In this document: piece by piece, positions 16,381 to 33,854 of the stretch
How the letters are laid out: each line of letters opens with the position of its first letter
Position numbering within the stretch: position 1 is the first letter of the stretch
From: JAPOXR01 sp965116115
Lineage (GTDB): Bacteria > Pseudomonadota > Alphaproteobacteria > Rhodobacterales > Rhodobacteraceae
Reading direction: 5' to 3'
Length of the DNA: 64,000 nt
Assembly: GCA_965116115.1 (NCBI GenBank)
Contig: OZ220486.1
Span: 3,410,001 to 3,474,000, forward strand
Notes under the pieces: generated by a model
The model's input: only the letters and a program-made list of their open reading frames with translations
What the model was told of the DNA's origin: nothing
Databases searched by the model: none
Position numbers and translations under genes: made by a program

Positions 16381-18220
16381 AGGCCAGAATCCGCCCTATT
16401 CTGCCGCCCGGAATCGCCCTTGCCGTTCTGCTGATTCTGGCTTTCGGCGCGCCGTTGCTGGCGCCTTACGATCCGACGGCAATGAATGTGGCCGGACGCA
16501 ACAAGCCGATTTCGGCGGAGCACTGGCTGGGCCAGGACAATTTCGGCCGGGACATCTTCTCACGCCTGCTCTACGGCGGCCGGGTGTCATTGACGGTCGC
16601 CATACTGTCGGCGGCGATTGCGATGGTCATCGGCGTGACACTGGGACTGATCGGCGGTTACTTCCGCGGCCTGTCCGAGATCTTCACATTGCGTGTCGTC
16701 GACATCATCCTGTCGTTTCCGCCCATTCTGCTGGCGCTTCTCGTCGTGACCCTGTTCGGACCGGGCATCGTTACCCTGACGGCCTGTCTGTCGATCCTGT
16801 TTGCGCCCGGCTTTGCGCGGGTGACCTTCGGCGAAGTGCTCTCGGTCCGGAAACTGGAATATGTCGAGGCCACGCGGGCGCTTGGCGCGCTGCCGCACCG
16901 GGTCGTGCTGGGAACGGTTCTGCCCAACGTGCTGGGCCCGATCATTGTTCAGACCTCGCTGACCATCGCCTCGGCGGTGCTCATCGAGAGCGGGCTCTCG
17001 TTTCTCGGTCTCGGGGTCGTGCCTCCCGCGCCGTCCTGGGGTCTGATGATCCGCGAGGCCCGCGGTGTCATGGCTTACTCCTCGCTGCCGCTGATCTGGC
17101 CTTGTCTTGCGCTTATCTTGACGGTGCTGACATTCAATGCGCTCTGCGACGGTTTGCGCGACTTTTTCGACCCGAAGCGCCGCGCCATCCGCGAAGCGCC
17201 GCAGCCGGTACCATTCGATCCGGTCAAGCCCGATCCAGAGGCGCTGCTGTCCGTTCACGCGCTGCGCACCCGCATCGCGACCGAGAGCGGCATCGTGCCG
17301 GCCGTGGACGGGATCAGTTTCACTCTGAGCCGCGGCGAAACGCTTGCCATCGTGGGAGAGAGCGGATCAGGCAAGTCCATGACCGGTCTTTCGCTGATGG
17401 GTTTGCAACCTGACGGGTCCGGGCGGATCGTTTCCGGGAACATCTGGCTCAGGACCCGGACGGGCCGCCATCTCGATCTCGCAGCTGCTGACGAGAAAAC
17501 GCTGCAGAAGGCCCGCGGCAACGAGATCGCCATGATCTTCCAGGAGCCGATGACGGCGCTCAATCCGGTTCACCGGATCGGAGACCAAATCATCGAGGCC
17601 GTGCTGCAACACCGCAACATCAACCGCAGGGAGGCCTGGTCGCTGGCAGTGAAGACACTGGACAAGGTAGGCGTACCTGAACCGGCCCTGCGCGCCCGAG
17701 CTTACCCGCACGAGCTGTCGGGCGGGCTGAGACAGCGCGCGATGATCGCCATGGCTCTGGTGCTCGAACCGCGGATCCTTATCGCCGACGAACCGACCAC
17801 AGCGCTCGATGTGACCATCCAGGCCCAGATCCTGGATCTTCTCAGCCGATTGCTTGATGCCAGCGCGTCGCGGCCCGCCATGGTTTTCATAACCCACGAT
17901 CTTGGTGTCGTGCGCGAGATCGCGGACCGCGTGATGGTGTTTTACGCGGGCAAGGTTGTCGAGGAAGGCGCGGTGGCCGACGTATTCGCAAGACCCCGGC
18001 ATCCCTACACCCGAGGGCTTCTGGACAGCGCACCCGCACCGGGCCGGGCGGAGCGGCTTCGCGCCATTTCGGGAAGCGTACCCGATCCGCTCGATCTGCC
18101 GGCGGGCTGCGCCTTTTCTCCGCGTTGCCCGCTTGCACGGGAGACTTGCCGCGCCAGCATACCGGAGTTTGTCGAGACCGGCCAGGGTCGGAGCCGTTGC
18201 TTTTTCTGGGAGCATGTGTC

Positions 18221-18224
<4 letters not shown>
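16377..18224 (+). CDS. Fused ABC permease (DppC type) and ATP-binding protein (DppD type)
   Basis: 615 residues combining two normally separate proteins. Residues 1 to about 280 are a DppC-type permease (PISAEHWLGQDNFGRDIFSR, then the EAA loop VEATRALGALPHRVVLGTVL). From about 285 the ATPase follows with Walker A GESGSGKS near 326, signature LSGGLRQR, Walker B RILIADEPTTALD and the C-terminal Cys-rich oligopeptide region (GCAFSPRCPLARETC). There is no internal stop, and the linker FFDPKRRAIREAP is short. Such fusions are known in alphaproteobacterial peptide/opine transporters. The stop overlaps the GTG of the second ATPase gene. Confidence 0.93.
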
Positions 18225-19197
<973 letters not shown>

Positions 19198-19201
<4 letters not shown>

Positions 19202-20517
19202 TGGGCGCCGCCGGCCGGGAAGCGAATCCGGTGTTCGCCATCGGCCCGGAACGTCCTCTGCCAGCGGAGACGGAGACCGTCGTGGTCGGCGGCGGTGTGG
19301 CCGGTGTGACGGCGGCGCTGACCCTGGCACAGCGGGGCGTACCGGTCGTACTGTGTGAAAAGGGTCGAGTGGCTGCGGAGCAATCCTCACGCAATTGGGG
19401 CTGGATTCGCAACCTGCGCCGCGACGTCCGTGAAATTCCGTTGATGCTGGAGGCCAAGAATCTCTGGCGCCGTCATGCGGCCCAACTGGACCAGGATATC
19501 GGGCTGCGCGAACAAGGAATCGCCTATCTGGCCCTGACCGGCGCCGAAATGGCAGGCTATGAGGATTGGCTGCGGGAAACGCGTGATTTTCAGCTCAGTT
19601 CGCGGCTGTTGACGTCCGGTGAGGCGAGAAAACTGGCGGGACAGGGCGCGGGCCGTTTCGAAGGCGGAATCGTGACACCGAGCGACATGCATGCCGAGCC
19701 GGGTATGGCCGTCCCTGCATTGGCGCGCTTAGCGGCGGATTCGGGAGCGCAAGTATTCGAGCGTACGGCTGTCCGGGCAATTGATAAGGCCGGCGGGCAC
19801 CTCAGCGGCGTGATCACCGAACATGGCCGCATAGCCTGCCGGGCGGCGATTCTGGCTGGAGGAGTCTGGTCCCGAATTTTCCTTGAGAATATGGGATTCT
19901 CGCTGCCGCAGCTCGCAGTCCGCAGTCAGGCCTTCCGCAGCGCTCCTGTCGATGCGCCCGCTGCCGGTCCTGTCGGCACTTCCCGCGCATCAATCCGGCC
20001 GCGCATCGACGGCGGGGTGACGATCGGACGCAGCCATGCAGGGCGTTTCGATATAATACCGGCGGCTTTCCGCCACTTCGCCGCCTTCCTGCCGCATGCC
20101 ATAGAGCATCGGCGCACGCTCAAGATCCGTTTCGGCTCCGAATTCTTCGGTGCCCTGGGTCGCCGTCGATGGTCGCCGGATCAGATGAGCCCGTTCGAAA
20201 CTGCCCGTATCCTTGACCCCAAGCCAGACCCCGACATCGTCAAGCGGATCCACCGCGAAGCGGTGCAGGTATTTCCCTGGCTTGACGGGATCCCCGTTTT
20301 AGAAACCTGGGGCGGAATGATCGATGTCATGCCCGACCAGATTCCCGTGATCGGGCCGTTGAGGAAGCTGGAGGGGCTCATCCTCGCGACCGGACTTTCC
20401 GGACACGGCTTTGGCCTCGGTCCCGGTGTGGGACATCTGGCATCGGATATGGCCACGGGCGTGCAGCCAATTGTCGATCCTGCGTCCTTTTCGCCCGACC
20501 GATTTCGAAGGAACTGA
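19198..20517 (+). CDS. FAD-dependent oxidoreductase, DAO family (amine/amino acid oxidase-like)
   Basis: About 439 residues; the GTG at 19198 overlaps the previous stop and an ATG follows directly at 19201. The dinucleotide site VVVGGGVAGVTAALTLAQRG lies near residue 28, followed by EQSSRNWGWIRNLRRDVREI, a hallmark of one DAO subgroup, and a C-terminal FAD motif TGLSGHGFGLGPGVG. DAO enzymes oxidise secondary or primary amines such as sarcosine, D-amino acids or opines. As the last gene of the operon it probably oxidises an amine or amino acid produced by the hydrolases upstream. Substrate unassigned. Confidence 0.9.
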
Positions 20518-21071
20518 ACCATGCTAGGTCCGAGAGGACGCGCCTATCCGGTGTCCGCCGCCGACCGGGTTATCGGAACCGCGACTGCCTGATGTCTCTC
20601 CGAACCTGGTTGCCGCCTGAGTCTTGCCGCCCGGCATGTTGAAGCCCTGTTGCAGGCGTTTGTTCCAAGACCAATAAGCGGTGTTACTTTCGTTTCGACG
20701 CGACTGACCGCGCCACTATCGCACCTGAGGTTGAAGGAGCACTCGCGCGCTTTCGGGCGTACCGACGGGTGTGTGAACAATGCCGGAACGTAACACATGT
20801 TGGCTCAGTCTGCAAATCGCATTTATTGCAGCTTGCTCGGGAGGGGATGTCCCGATTGGTGTTGAAACCCGCATGAGCCGCCGCTGCGTGAGTGCCGCAC
20901 CCGCAGGGACATGGACTTCGGATCGTGGGCAGAGTTGCAAGCGGCATCTTCTTTTCATGCGTGGGCGATCACCGCGGCGCAACGCCGACCATGGACATCT
21001 TCAATGGGCCAGAATGAGCCGCAATCAGCCAGAATGAGCCGCAATCAGCCAGAATGAGCCAAAGCCAAATT
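20518..21071. other. Intergenic between two convergent units; no gene recognised
   Basis: About 550 bases. A 23-codon frame (ATG 20521 to a TGA at 20590-20592) directly follows the flavoprotein but has no support. Other frames are short and look random. The right end carries the tandem repeat described separately. Confidence 0.45.
21011..21060. repeat. 20-bp tandem repeat, 2.5 copies
   Basis: The unit AGAATGAGCCGCAATCAGCC occurs at 21011-21030 and 21031-21050, and its first half again at 21051-21060. Within the unit the two halves (AATGAGCC and AATCAGCC) are themselves similar. It begins 12 bases past the stop of the AlbA_2 gene on the minus strand. In one minus-strand frame it would encode repeated WLIAAHSG, so it may be an expanded former C-terminus or a downstream tail. 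Confidence 0.9.
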
Positions 21072-22469
21072 CTACAGGGAATTCCAGCGTGCTCCCCGAC
21101 CCACTCCGGTGGACTCCACCAGTCCCTTGGCCTTCAGAATGGCTAGGTCTTCCCGCAGTCGCCGCTCGTTTGCCTGCGGCCCCAGAGCAGCGCGGATATC
21201 CCGGAGCGCCAAAGCGCCGTCGGAGCGATGAAGAAGTGCCAAGACCGCCCTTTGCTGTTCTGTCAGTTCGCCGCCATCGTGCCGAGGCGGGACATGGTCG
21301 GCACGTCGTCGGAAGCGCACCGTCACGCAATCCCCCCGTTCCTCGATTTCGGGGCGTGGCAGCCCGGCCGAAGTCGCCAGGTTCGCCATCTTGATCGTGC
21401 CCCGGCCCCATTCTTCGATAATGCCGCGCCGATAGAACGTGCGGGCGATGAGCGGGTTCCAGGGCCGAGACTCGTGTGGTCCGAAGAGGTCATCCGGAGT
21501 CAATCCGAAGTGCAGCGGACCGGTCGAGGTTACCTCCAGTCGGTCGTCGTAAACTGCGAGCCCGATGGATCCTCCACCCATGGCATAGTCTCGGTGGCAC
21601 AGGGCGTTCGCCAGCGCCTCCCGCGTTGCCAGGGGCGGATAGAGCGGCTCATCAATGCGCGCCATGCGGCCCGACTCGAAGCGGCTGGCGATGGGGAGCG
21701 TGTCGCGCAGAAAGCGTACAGCGCTCGCAAGGAGAAAAAAAGCGTTCCCTATGAACTGACGGTTGTCGAGGAACTCCGAACGGTCGACGCCTCGGAAACG
21801 GGCCACGCGGAGCAAGCACTGCGGCATCTCGCTTTCGAGGCGTTCCGCGTTTCCAAACAACACTGTGGCGGCCCGTAACGGGGCGCCGGCGTGAAGCAAC
21901 CCCAATCCACGCAGCAAGTCCTCCGCATTCCGGCCGCCGGGTTCGTCAAGCCGGCCGATCCGCACCGCCTCCGCGACCGTGTTGCGGATCTCCGCAAGGT
22001 CCAGGTCGCCTACTGTCCACCCGTCGGCGGGTTGGTTCTCCCAACGGCGTTCGTTGTGCATGCGCTCGAACAGTATACGGTTGTGTTCTTCGATGGGCAT
22101 GACCTGCGTCGTGTTGCCGACACGCAGATAGGAGGCGCCCCGGTACTGATACGGTGGCGATGACCCGGGAATCACCCGAACGGCGATCACTTCCAGATCC
22201 TCCGATACTCGAACCCGCTCGATTTTCGGAAAGGCCGGCGGTTTGATCCGCTGTATCTCAGCGCTCACCTGCTCGATTGTCCGCTCGCCAACCTGCTGTC
22301 CCACTACACGGCTGTCCGGCGCGACCCCGAAAAGCACATATCCACCGCGTTGGTTGAGCATGGCGCATACGGTCGCCGCTGCCTCCCTGCGCGTTCCGGT
22401 GCTGGCCTTGAACTCCAGCACCTCGGACTCGCCCGTCGAGGCCAATGCCGTTACTTCGTGGCGTTTCAA
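21072..22469 (-). CDS. Schlafen AlbA_2 domain and GHKL-ATPase protein, RecG-like putative regulator
   Basis: 465 residues. Residues about 14-130 are an AlbA_2 (Schlafen-type) domain (GESEVLEFKAST at the start, GGYVLFGVAPDSRVVGQQV). Residues about 280-365 match the ATPase-like region of this family (ATREALANALCHRDYAMGGG, then EEWGRGTIKM). From about 400 a winged-helix end follows. Such proteins are often annotated as ATP-dependent DNA helicase RecG-related or transcriptional regulators; they have no helicase motor. Some relatives occur in defence or mobile islands. It stands alone between the hyu operon and the rRNA operon, so its target is unknown. Confidence 0.82.
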   Translation of the reverse strand: MKRHEVTALASTGESEVLEFKASTGTRREAAATVCAMLNQRGGYVLFGVAPDSRVVGQQVGERTIEQVSAEIQRIKPPAFPKIERVRVSEDLEVIAVRVIPGSSPPYQYRGASYLRVGNTTQVMPIEEHNRILFERMHNERRWENQPADGWTVGDLDLAEIRNTVAEAVRIGRLDEPGGRNAEDLLRGLGLLHAGAPLRAATVLFGNAERLESEMPQCLLRVARFRGVDRSEFLDNRQFIGNAFFLLASAVRFLRDTLPIASRFESGRMARIDEPLYPPLATREALANALCHRDYAMGGGSIGLAVYDDRLEVTSTGPLHFGLTPDDLFGPHESRPWNPLIARTFYRRGIIEEWGRGTIKMANLATSAGLPRPEIEERGDCVTVRFRRRADHVPPRHDGGELTEQQRAVLALLHRSDGALALRDIRAALGPQANERRLREDLAILKAKGLVESTGVGRGARWNSL

Positions 22470-22910
22470 GAGCGCAGATCCACCGCAAGCACCTTTTCAG
22501 GATGTCCGTTCAAGCGCCGAGTTTTCTCTTCAAGAGCGCATTGGCCGCTCGGAAGACCTTTTCCGAGCGGCCAACGTCCTCTCCCGGCCTCGTCTCATAC
22601 CGGTCACTCTCCAGTCTCGACCAGCTTTGTCGGGTCCCGCAAGACGGGCGACTCCAACGAACATGCGCCATGTCACATCATCACCGGGAAATGCAAGACG
22701 GAATGTGATGATCACGCTGGCGGAGACGCTTCGCAGGATCGGCAGAGCGTTGAAAGTCCGGTCTGGCGCAAGGCGACAATCCGGTTTCCGAATGCCGGCC
22801 GACAGCGGACCGGGGCGACGGGGCCGCGCAGGACTGCGCCGGGATTACAATAAATCCGCTTACGGCATGCTTACGGAAGCAGTGTCCGGACCGGTGCAGG
22901 AATCGAAGAA
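22470..22910. other. Intergenic between regulator gene and rrn terminator
   Basis: No gene recognised. It contains one perfect inverted repeat: GGCCGCTCGGAA at 22543-22554 and TTCCGAGCGGCC at 22561-22572, with a 6-base loop. This lies about 75 bases upstream of the minus-strand AlbA_2 gene and is followed by TTTC-poor sequence on either strand, so it could be an operator or a hairpin in the leader and is not a clear terminator. Confidence 0.6.
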
Positions 22911-22941
22911 GCCCCTGAAAGCAATCCCTGCTTTCAGGGGC
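22911..22941 (-). terminator. Terminator of the rRNA operon
   Basis: On the minus strand GCCCCTGAAAGC, loop AGGGATT, GCTTTCAGGGGC forms a perfect 12-bp stem and is followed by TTCTTC. It lies 6 bases after the tRNA-fMet gene, the last gene of the rrn operon. Confidence 0.88.
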
Positions 22942-22947
22942 CTGGAG

Positions 22948-23024
22948 TGGTTGCGGGGGCAGGATTTGAACCTGCGGCCTTCAGGTTATGAGCCTGATGA
23001 GCTACCAGACTGCTCCACCCCGCG
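22948..23024 (-). tRNA. Initiator tRNA-fMet (CAT)
   Basis: 77 bases on the minus strand starting CGCGGGGTGGAGCAG, with anticodon loop CTCATAA (anticodon CAT) and encoded CCA end. The first base pair is mismatched (C1-A72), the mark of initiator tRNA, and the G-rich anticodon stem is typical. It sits just downstream of 5S rRNA, as is common in alphaproteobacterial rrn operons. Confidence 0.96.
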
Positions 23025-23057
23025 TCAATGCGTGAAGACTGAAGCGCGTTTTCCCGG

Positions 23058-23173
23058 TCTGGCGGCGACCTACTCTCCCACGCCTTAAGACGCAGTACCA
23101 TCGGCGCTACGGTGCTTAACCGTCGAGTTCGGAATGGGATCGGGTGTTTCACTCGTGCCATGACCACCAAACC
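23058..23173 (-). rRNA. rrf: 5S ribosomal RNA
   Basis: The minus strand reads TTGGTGGTCATGGCACGAG at the 5' end and GTGGGAGAGTAGGTCGCCGC near the 3' end, characteristic of alphaproteobacterial 5S. Ends are estimated to within a few bases. Confidence 0.93.
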
Positions 23174-23224
23174 GGAAAAACGCGCTGCGTGACACATTCA
23201 TCCGTCCAAGCGCTGCTTCTACTG

Positions 23225-26056
<2,832 letters not shown>

Positions 26057-26245
26057 ATCCAGAAAAAGCACCGCTTTCTCTGGTGTCAGAAGCTGGATCT
26101 TCCCGTGTCCGGGCATCGCCCGGACCGGTCAGTTTCTTGACTTGGATAGACAATCGCCGCGCCGCGTCCTCGGACGCGGCGGCGGCAATGTCATGTGTCA
26201 CATATGTCTTCACGATATCAAGTGCCGGCGCCGGTTTCCGGCGCC

Positions 26246-26321
26246 TGGTGGAGCGTACCGGGATCGAACCGGCGACCTCCTGATTGCAAATCAGACGCTC
26301 TCCCTGCTGAGCTAACGCCCC
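26246..26321 (-). tRNA. tRNA-Ala (TGC)
   Basis: 76 bases on the minus strand beginning GGGGCGTTAGCTCAGCAGG, anticodon TGC in the loop TTTGCAA, and CCA encoded. It lies in the 16S-23S spacer next to tRNA-Ile, in the usual order. Confidence 0.97.
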
Positions 26322-26328
26322 GGAGTTC

Positions 26329-26405
26329 TGGTGGGTCGAGGAGGACTTGAACCTCCGGCCTCACGCTTATCAGGCGTGCGCTCTCACCGCCTGAGCTACC
26401 GACCC
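26329..26405 (-). tRNA. tRNA-Ile (GAT)
   Basis: 77 bases on the minus strand beginning GGGTCGGTAGCTCAGGCGG, anticodon GAT in the loop CTGATAA, and CCA encoded. It is separated from tRNA-Ala by only 7 bases and is the first tRNA after 16S. Confidence 0.97.
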
Positions 26406-26540
26406 CGCAGAAAACGGTCCGGTGGCGGGCTGTATCCGGAATTGAAGAGATATGAGGGCGGCTTCAGCCGCTTTTTCGCCCCGTGGGGCTGTCTGGCAAA
26501 CCCGGCGAAGACGGCGGCGCCGTCAATCATCGGGCATCCC

Positions 26541-28021
<1,481 letters not shown>

Positions 28022-28199
28022 TTAAAACGCCTTGAGCGGCGTTCTTGACGTCTGAACCAAATGCACATCACAAGCCGGCTCTGGAAAGAGCCGGCATGAA
28101 GCTGACACCCGAGTCACCGGCCGAAGCCTGTCGGGCTGATATGCCTTGGAACTTCCGTCGCATGGACCGAAGCCGCCCGCATATCTCTTCAAAACCAAA

Positions 28200-28211
28200 T
28201 TTTCAAAGAGC
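28200..28211 (-). promoter_or_regulatory. boxA-like antitermination site in the rrn leader
   Basis: GCTCTTTGAAAA on the minus strand, about 180 bases before 16S, followed by TTTGGTTTTGAAGAGATATG. This leader layout is known from Rhodobacterales rRNA operons, where boxA binds Nus factors. Confidence 0.6.
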
Positions 28212-28315
28212 GTGCGGCTGACAGAAGCCTGCGATTCGGAAACACCCGCGCCACAAACCTGAAAACCGCCCAGATTGCCCCGCCCAAGACGAATCGGTCA
28301 TCAAGCGGGATCTGA

Positions 28316-28344
28316 CTTCTAGCAGCCGCGCCGGAAGCCGTCAA
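28316..28344 (-). promoter_or_regulatory. rRNA operon promoter
   Basis: On the minus strand TTGACG (28344-28339), a 17-base GC-rich spacer and TAGAAG (28321-28316). It lies about 290 bases before 16S and upstream of the boxA-like site, the expected place. The remaining bases between 28022 and 28461 hold the leader and no gene. Confidence 0.65.
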
Positions 28345-28440
28345 CGGCAAAATGCGGCGCATATTCCGATTTTCCGCAAATAAGGCGGATTTTTCAGTCT
28401 CAGCGGGCACGAAATGCCTCCCGAGACGGGAAATACGTCA

Positions 28441-28473
28441 GAAAAACCGCCGCTGAACGAATCAGCGGCGCGG
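28441..28473 (-). terminator. Terminator overlapping the msrQ stop
   Basis: On the minus strand GCCGCTGA, loop TTCG, TTCAGCGGC followed by GGTTTTTC. The ascending arm contains the msrQ stop codon, so transcription ends immediately after the gene. Confidence 0.82.
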
Positions 28474-29076
28474 TTTCGCCGCCAGTCTCCACCACAAACG
28501 AATCGCCAGAAGCGCCGCGACAACCAAGCTGTAGATAACCGGCTCCGCCGGCCAGGCTTTCACCACCAGAAGGTAATGCGCCGCGCCAGCGATGGCCGCG
28601 AAATACGTCAGCGCATGAATCCGCCGCCAGCGCGCCGGTCCCAACCGCCGCACCGACAGATTGTTCGAAGTCGCCGCCAGAGGCAGGAGGGCGGCGAAAC
28701 CGATCATGCCGACCGTGATGTACGGGCGGTCGACGATTTCCGTCCAGACAGCGCCGATATCCAGCTGCTGGTCGAGAACGAGCCATGTCATCATGTGGGC
28801 GAACACATAGACGAACGACACCACGCCAACGGCCCGCCTGAATTTCAAGAGATTCACGCCGGTGAGCCGGCGGACCGGAGTGATCAGCAGCGCCAGAACA
28901 ATCAGCTGCAGACCGCGTTCTCCATATTCGTGCTCCAGGACCTGGATCGGGTTGGCTCCGACTCTGTCGTTCAGGGCCTCCCAGAAAAGCCACAGTCCGG
29001 GAAGCGGGAACAAGACATAGACCGGCCAAGCCGGTATCCGCCTTACGGCCCCGTTGATCCTCTGCTCAAGACTCAT
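28462..29076 (-). CDS. msrQ: Protein-methionine-sulfoxide reductase heme-binding subunit MsrQ
   Basis: 204 residues with about six membrane segments and the YedZ-type ferric-reductase domain: FRRAVGVVSFVYVFAHMMTW and ARWRRIHALTYFAAIAGAAHYL carry the heme histidines. MsrQ passes electrons from the quinone pool or flavin to MsrP for repair of oxidised methionines in periplasmic proteins. It follows msrP by 9 bases in the same operon. Confidence 0.94.
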   Translation of the reverse strand: MSLEQRINGAVRRIPAWPVYVLFPLPGLWLFWEALNDRVGANPIQVLEHEYGERGLQLIVLALLITPVRRLTGVNLLKFRRAVGVVSFVYVFAHMMTWLVLDQQLDIGAVWTEIVDRPYITVGMIGFAALLPLAATSNNLSVRRLGPARWRRIHALTYFAAIAGAAHYLLVVKAWPAEPVIYSLVVAALLAIRLWWRLAAKPRR

Positions 29077-29085
29077 CGCCCGAGG

Positions 29086-30015
29086 TCAGTAATCCGCGAT
29101 CAGATCCATGCCGGCATACAGGCCGGCCACTTCGTCAGCGTAACCGTTGAACATCTTCGTGTCGATACGCTTGGCGAAAAGCCCGCCTCCGACCCGCCTT
29201 TCCGTGGCCTGCGACCAGCGGGGATGGCTTCTGTGAGGATTCACATTGGAGTAAAATCCGTATTCTCCGGGAGCCTGCATATTCCAAGTCGTCGGCGGCA
29301 TTTCACTGACCAGGCTGATTCGGACGATCGATTTGATGGATTTGAAACCGTATTTCCACGGCACCACGATGCGTATCGGCGCACCGTTCTGATTCGGCAT
29401 CTCCTCGCCGTACAAACCGGTTGCCAGCAAGGTCAGAGGGTGCATGGCCTCGTCCAGCCGCAGTCCCTCGCGGTACGGCCAGTCCAGCATTCCTGTCCGC
29501 TGGCCGTTCATTTCTTCAGGACGGTAAAGCGTTTCAAAAGCCACGAATTTCGCGTCGGACAGAGGCTCGACCCGCTCAAGAAACTCAGAGAGCTGGAAAC
29601 CGATCCAAGGGACCACCATTGACCAGGCTTCAACGCACCGCAACCGGTAGATCCGCTCTTCCATTGTCACGCCGCTGACGATGTCTTCAAACGAGTATGT
29701 TCCCGGCTTGCCCGCCAGCCCGTCAACTTTCACCTCCCAAGGGCGTGTGGTCAGATTGTGCGCGTTGCGGGCCGGATCTTCCTTGCGCGCGCCGAATTCG
29801 TAGAAGTTGTTGTACGAGATGATGTCTTCAAGGTCCGTCGGCTGCTCTTCCGTCGAATAACGGAGGTTCCGGACCGCCGAACCCGCAGCCGGGGCGGCTG
29901 CCGCACTGAGAGCCGCGGCAGCCGCGCCTCCGGCCATGACCGTCCGCCGACTCAGCCAGACGGATTTCGGGGTTACGTCAGAATATCTGAGGTCGGTTTT
30001 GAATTTATAAGCCAT
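29086..30015 (-). CDS. msrP: Protein-methionine-sulfoxide reductase catalytic subunit MsrP
   Basis: 309 residues. A twin-arginine signal is visible (LSRRTVMAGGAAAAALSAAA). The molybdopterin-binding sulfite-oxidase-fold domain includes RLRCVEAWSMVVPWIGF near residue 125, whose Cys ligates molybdenum, and PWKYGFKSIKSIVRI. MsrP reduces methionine sulfoxides in the periplasm with electrons from MsrQ, encoded directly downstream. Confidence 0.95.
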   Translation of the reverse strand: MAYKFKTDLRYSDVTPKSVWLSRRTVMAGGAAAAALSAAAAPAAGSAVRNLRYSTEEQPTDLEDIISYNNFYEFGARKEDPARNAHNLTTRPWEVKVDGLAGKPGTYSFEDIVSGVTMEERIYRLRCVEAWSMVVPWIGFQLSEFLERVEPLSDAKFVAFETLYRPEEMNGQRTGMLDWPYREGLRLDEAMHPLTLLATGLYGEEMPNQNGAPIRIVVPWKYGFKSIKSIVRISLVSEMPPTTWNMQAPGEYGFYSNVNPHRSHPRWSQATERRVGGGLFAKRIDTKMFNGYADEVAGLYAGMDLIADY

Positions 30016-30148
30016 ATCGCATCTCCTGTCCGCATTTCCAATGTAACGGCCCGGGAACCGGAATGGAAATGCGGAGTAGACTCAATCTGAATTCCGCGGC
30101 CTTCGCATACCGCCGAAACTCAGCGTTCCGGACCGGAATCAGGAAACG

Positions 30149-30175
30149 GACTGCCTCAGCCGCAGCCGAGGCAGT
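30149..30175 (-). terminator. Terminator after clpB
   Basis: Perfect stem GACTGCCTC / GAGGCAGTC closing the inner GCTGCGGC region on the minus strand, starting 5 bases after the clpB stop and followed by CGTTTCC. Confidence 0.75.
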
Positions 30176-30180
30176 CAACA

Positions 30181-32793
<2,613 letters not shown>

Positions 32794-32867
32794 CAGACAA
32801 CTCCTTTCAAGCATCCGCAGTTTCCGACGCCCGGCATTCGGCGCGCTGGAATCAGACCTCAAGCACA

Positions 32868-32896
32868 ATGTGGGATTGGCGCTGCAGCAAAACAAG
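32868..32896 (-). promoter_or_regulatory. Probable RpoH (heat shock) promoter of clpB
   Basis: On the minus strand CTTGTT (32896-32891), 16-base spacer, CCCACAT (32874-32868), close to the sigma-32 pattern CTTG...CCCATNT. It lies 75 bases before the clpB start, a gene usually controlled by RpoH. Confidence 0.5.
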
Positions 32897-33098
32897 ATCC
32901 GGGGCCGGAGCGGATGGCAGCCTGAATGCCGCCGTTCTCTCAGCTCCCGGCATTTATCCATCGGCATTTCACCGGCCGAAGCAGCCGACGCGCCGCGGAC
33001 ATCCCGCGCTGCCCGCGAACGCGGACGCCGGTGATTGAAATTGCGGCAGCGTCTGTGCCAATTGAGTCTGCGGCCGCCAAGGCTAAGGAACGTTAAAC

Positions 33099-33818
33099 AT
33101 GACTTCAGCAGCACCTGATGAAAGGCTGATTGTCGCGCTGGACACGCCTGGTCCAGACTCCGCCCTCACTTTGGTCGCCCGGCTCGGCGATCTCGTGAAC
33201 TTCTACAAAATCGGCCTCGGCATGCTGTCCGCGGGAGGGCTGGAACTTGCCGCAGAACTCAAACGCGGACACGGAAAACGTGTTTTTCTTGATCTGAAAC
33301 TATTCGACATCTCCGCCGTGGTGTCGGCGGCCGTCAGCTCGATCAGCGAGCTCAATCCGGATTTTCTCACCGTGCACGGCGACCCGCATGTCATCCGGGC
33401 CGCGGTCGAGGCCAGAAGATCCGCGGCGACCCGAATCCTTGCTGTGACTGTCCTGACTTCTCTGGACCGCAGCGACTTGGACGAGGCCATGCTGGCAGAC
33501 GGCAGTGTTAACGATATCGCCGTCGAACGAGCTCGGCGGGCCTTTGTCTTCGGTGCGGACGGCGTGATCAGCTCTCCGCTTGAAGCGCGGCAGATCCGCG
33601 GCTTGGATTCGGCGCGGGGCAAGCTGATCGTCACCCCGGGAACGCGGCCCCGCGGCGCGCTCCGGCTGGGCCAGAAGCGCATTTCCACGCCGTCGGAAGC
33701 TATCGGCAACGGCGCGGATCATCTGGTTGTCGGGCGGCCGGTGACCCAGAGTCCGGATCCCGTCAAAACGGTGCGGGACATCCTTAAAGAGTTGCCGCGG
33801 CGGGCTGAGCCGCCATAA
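33099..33818 (+). CDS. pyrF: Orotidine 5'-phosphate decarboxylase
   Basis: 239 residues, the bacterial length. The catalytic motif DLKLFDISAVV (Asp-x-Lys-xx-Asp) is near residue 67, IVALDTPG opens the barrel, and the phosphate loop VTPGTRP and DHLVVGRPVT close it. It makes UMP from OMP in pyrimidine synthesis. Divergent from clpB and 36 bases before dinB. Confidence 0.96.
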   Translation: MTSAAPDERLIVALDTPGPDSALTLVARLGDLVNFYKIGLGMLSAGGLELAAELKRGHGKRVFLDLKLFDISAVVSAAVSSISELNPDFLTVHGDPHVIRAAVEARRSAATRILAVTVLTSLDRSDLDEAMLADGSVNDIAVERARRAFVFGADGVISSPLEARQIRGLDSARGKLIVTPGTRPRGALRLGQKRISTPSEAIGNGADHLVVGRPVTQSPDPVKTVRDILKELPRRAEPP

Positions 33819-33854
33819 TGACAGTCTTGTCCGGAAAACTGAGTCGGCGACCGC

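Noticed and set aside
21011..21060. CRISPR-like repeat
   Set aside because: Direct tandem units of 20 bases without spacers and no cas genes nearby.
22243..23088. 281-codon plus-strand frame across the AlbA_2 gene start and tRNA-fMet
   Set aside because: It overlaps a real gene and a tRNA on the other strand and its translation has no family likeness.
28414..29622. 402-codon plus-strand frame opposite msrPQ
   Set aside because: Complement of two well-supported genes.
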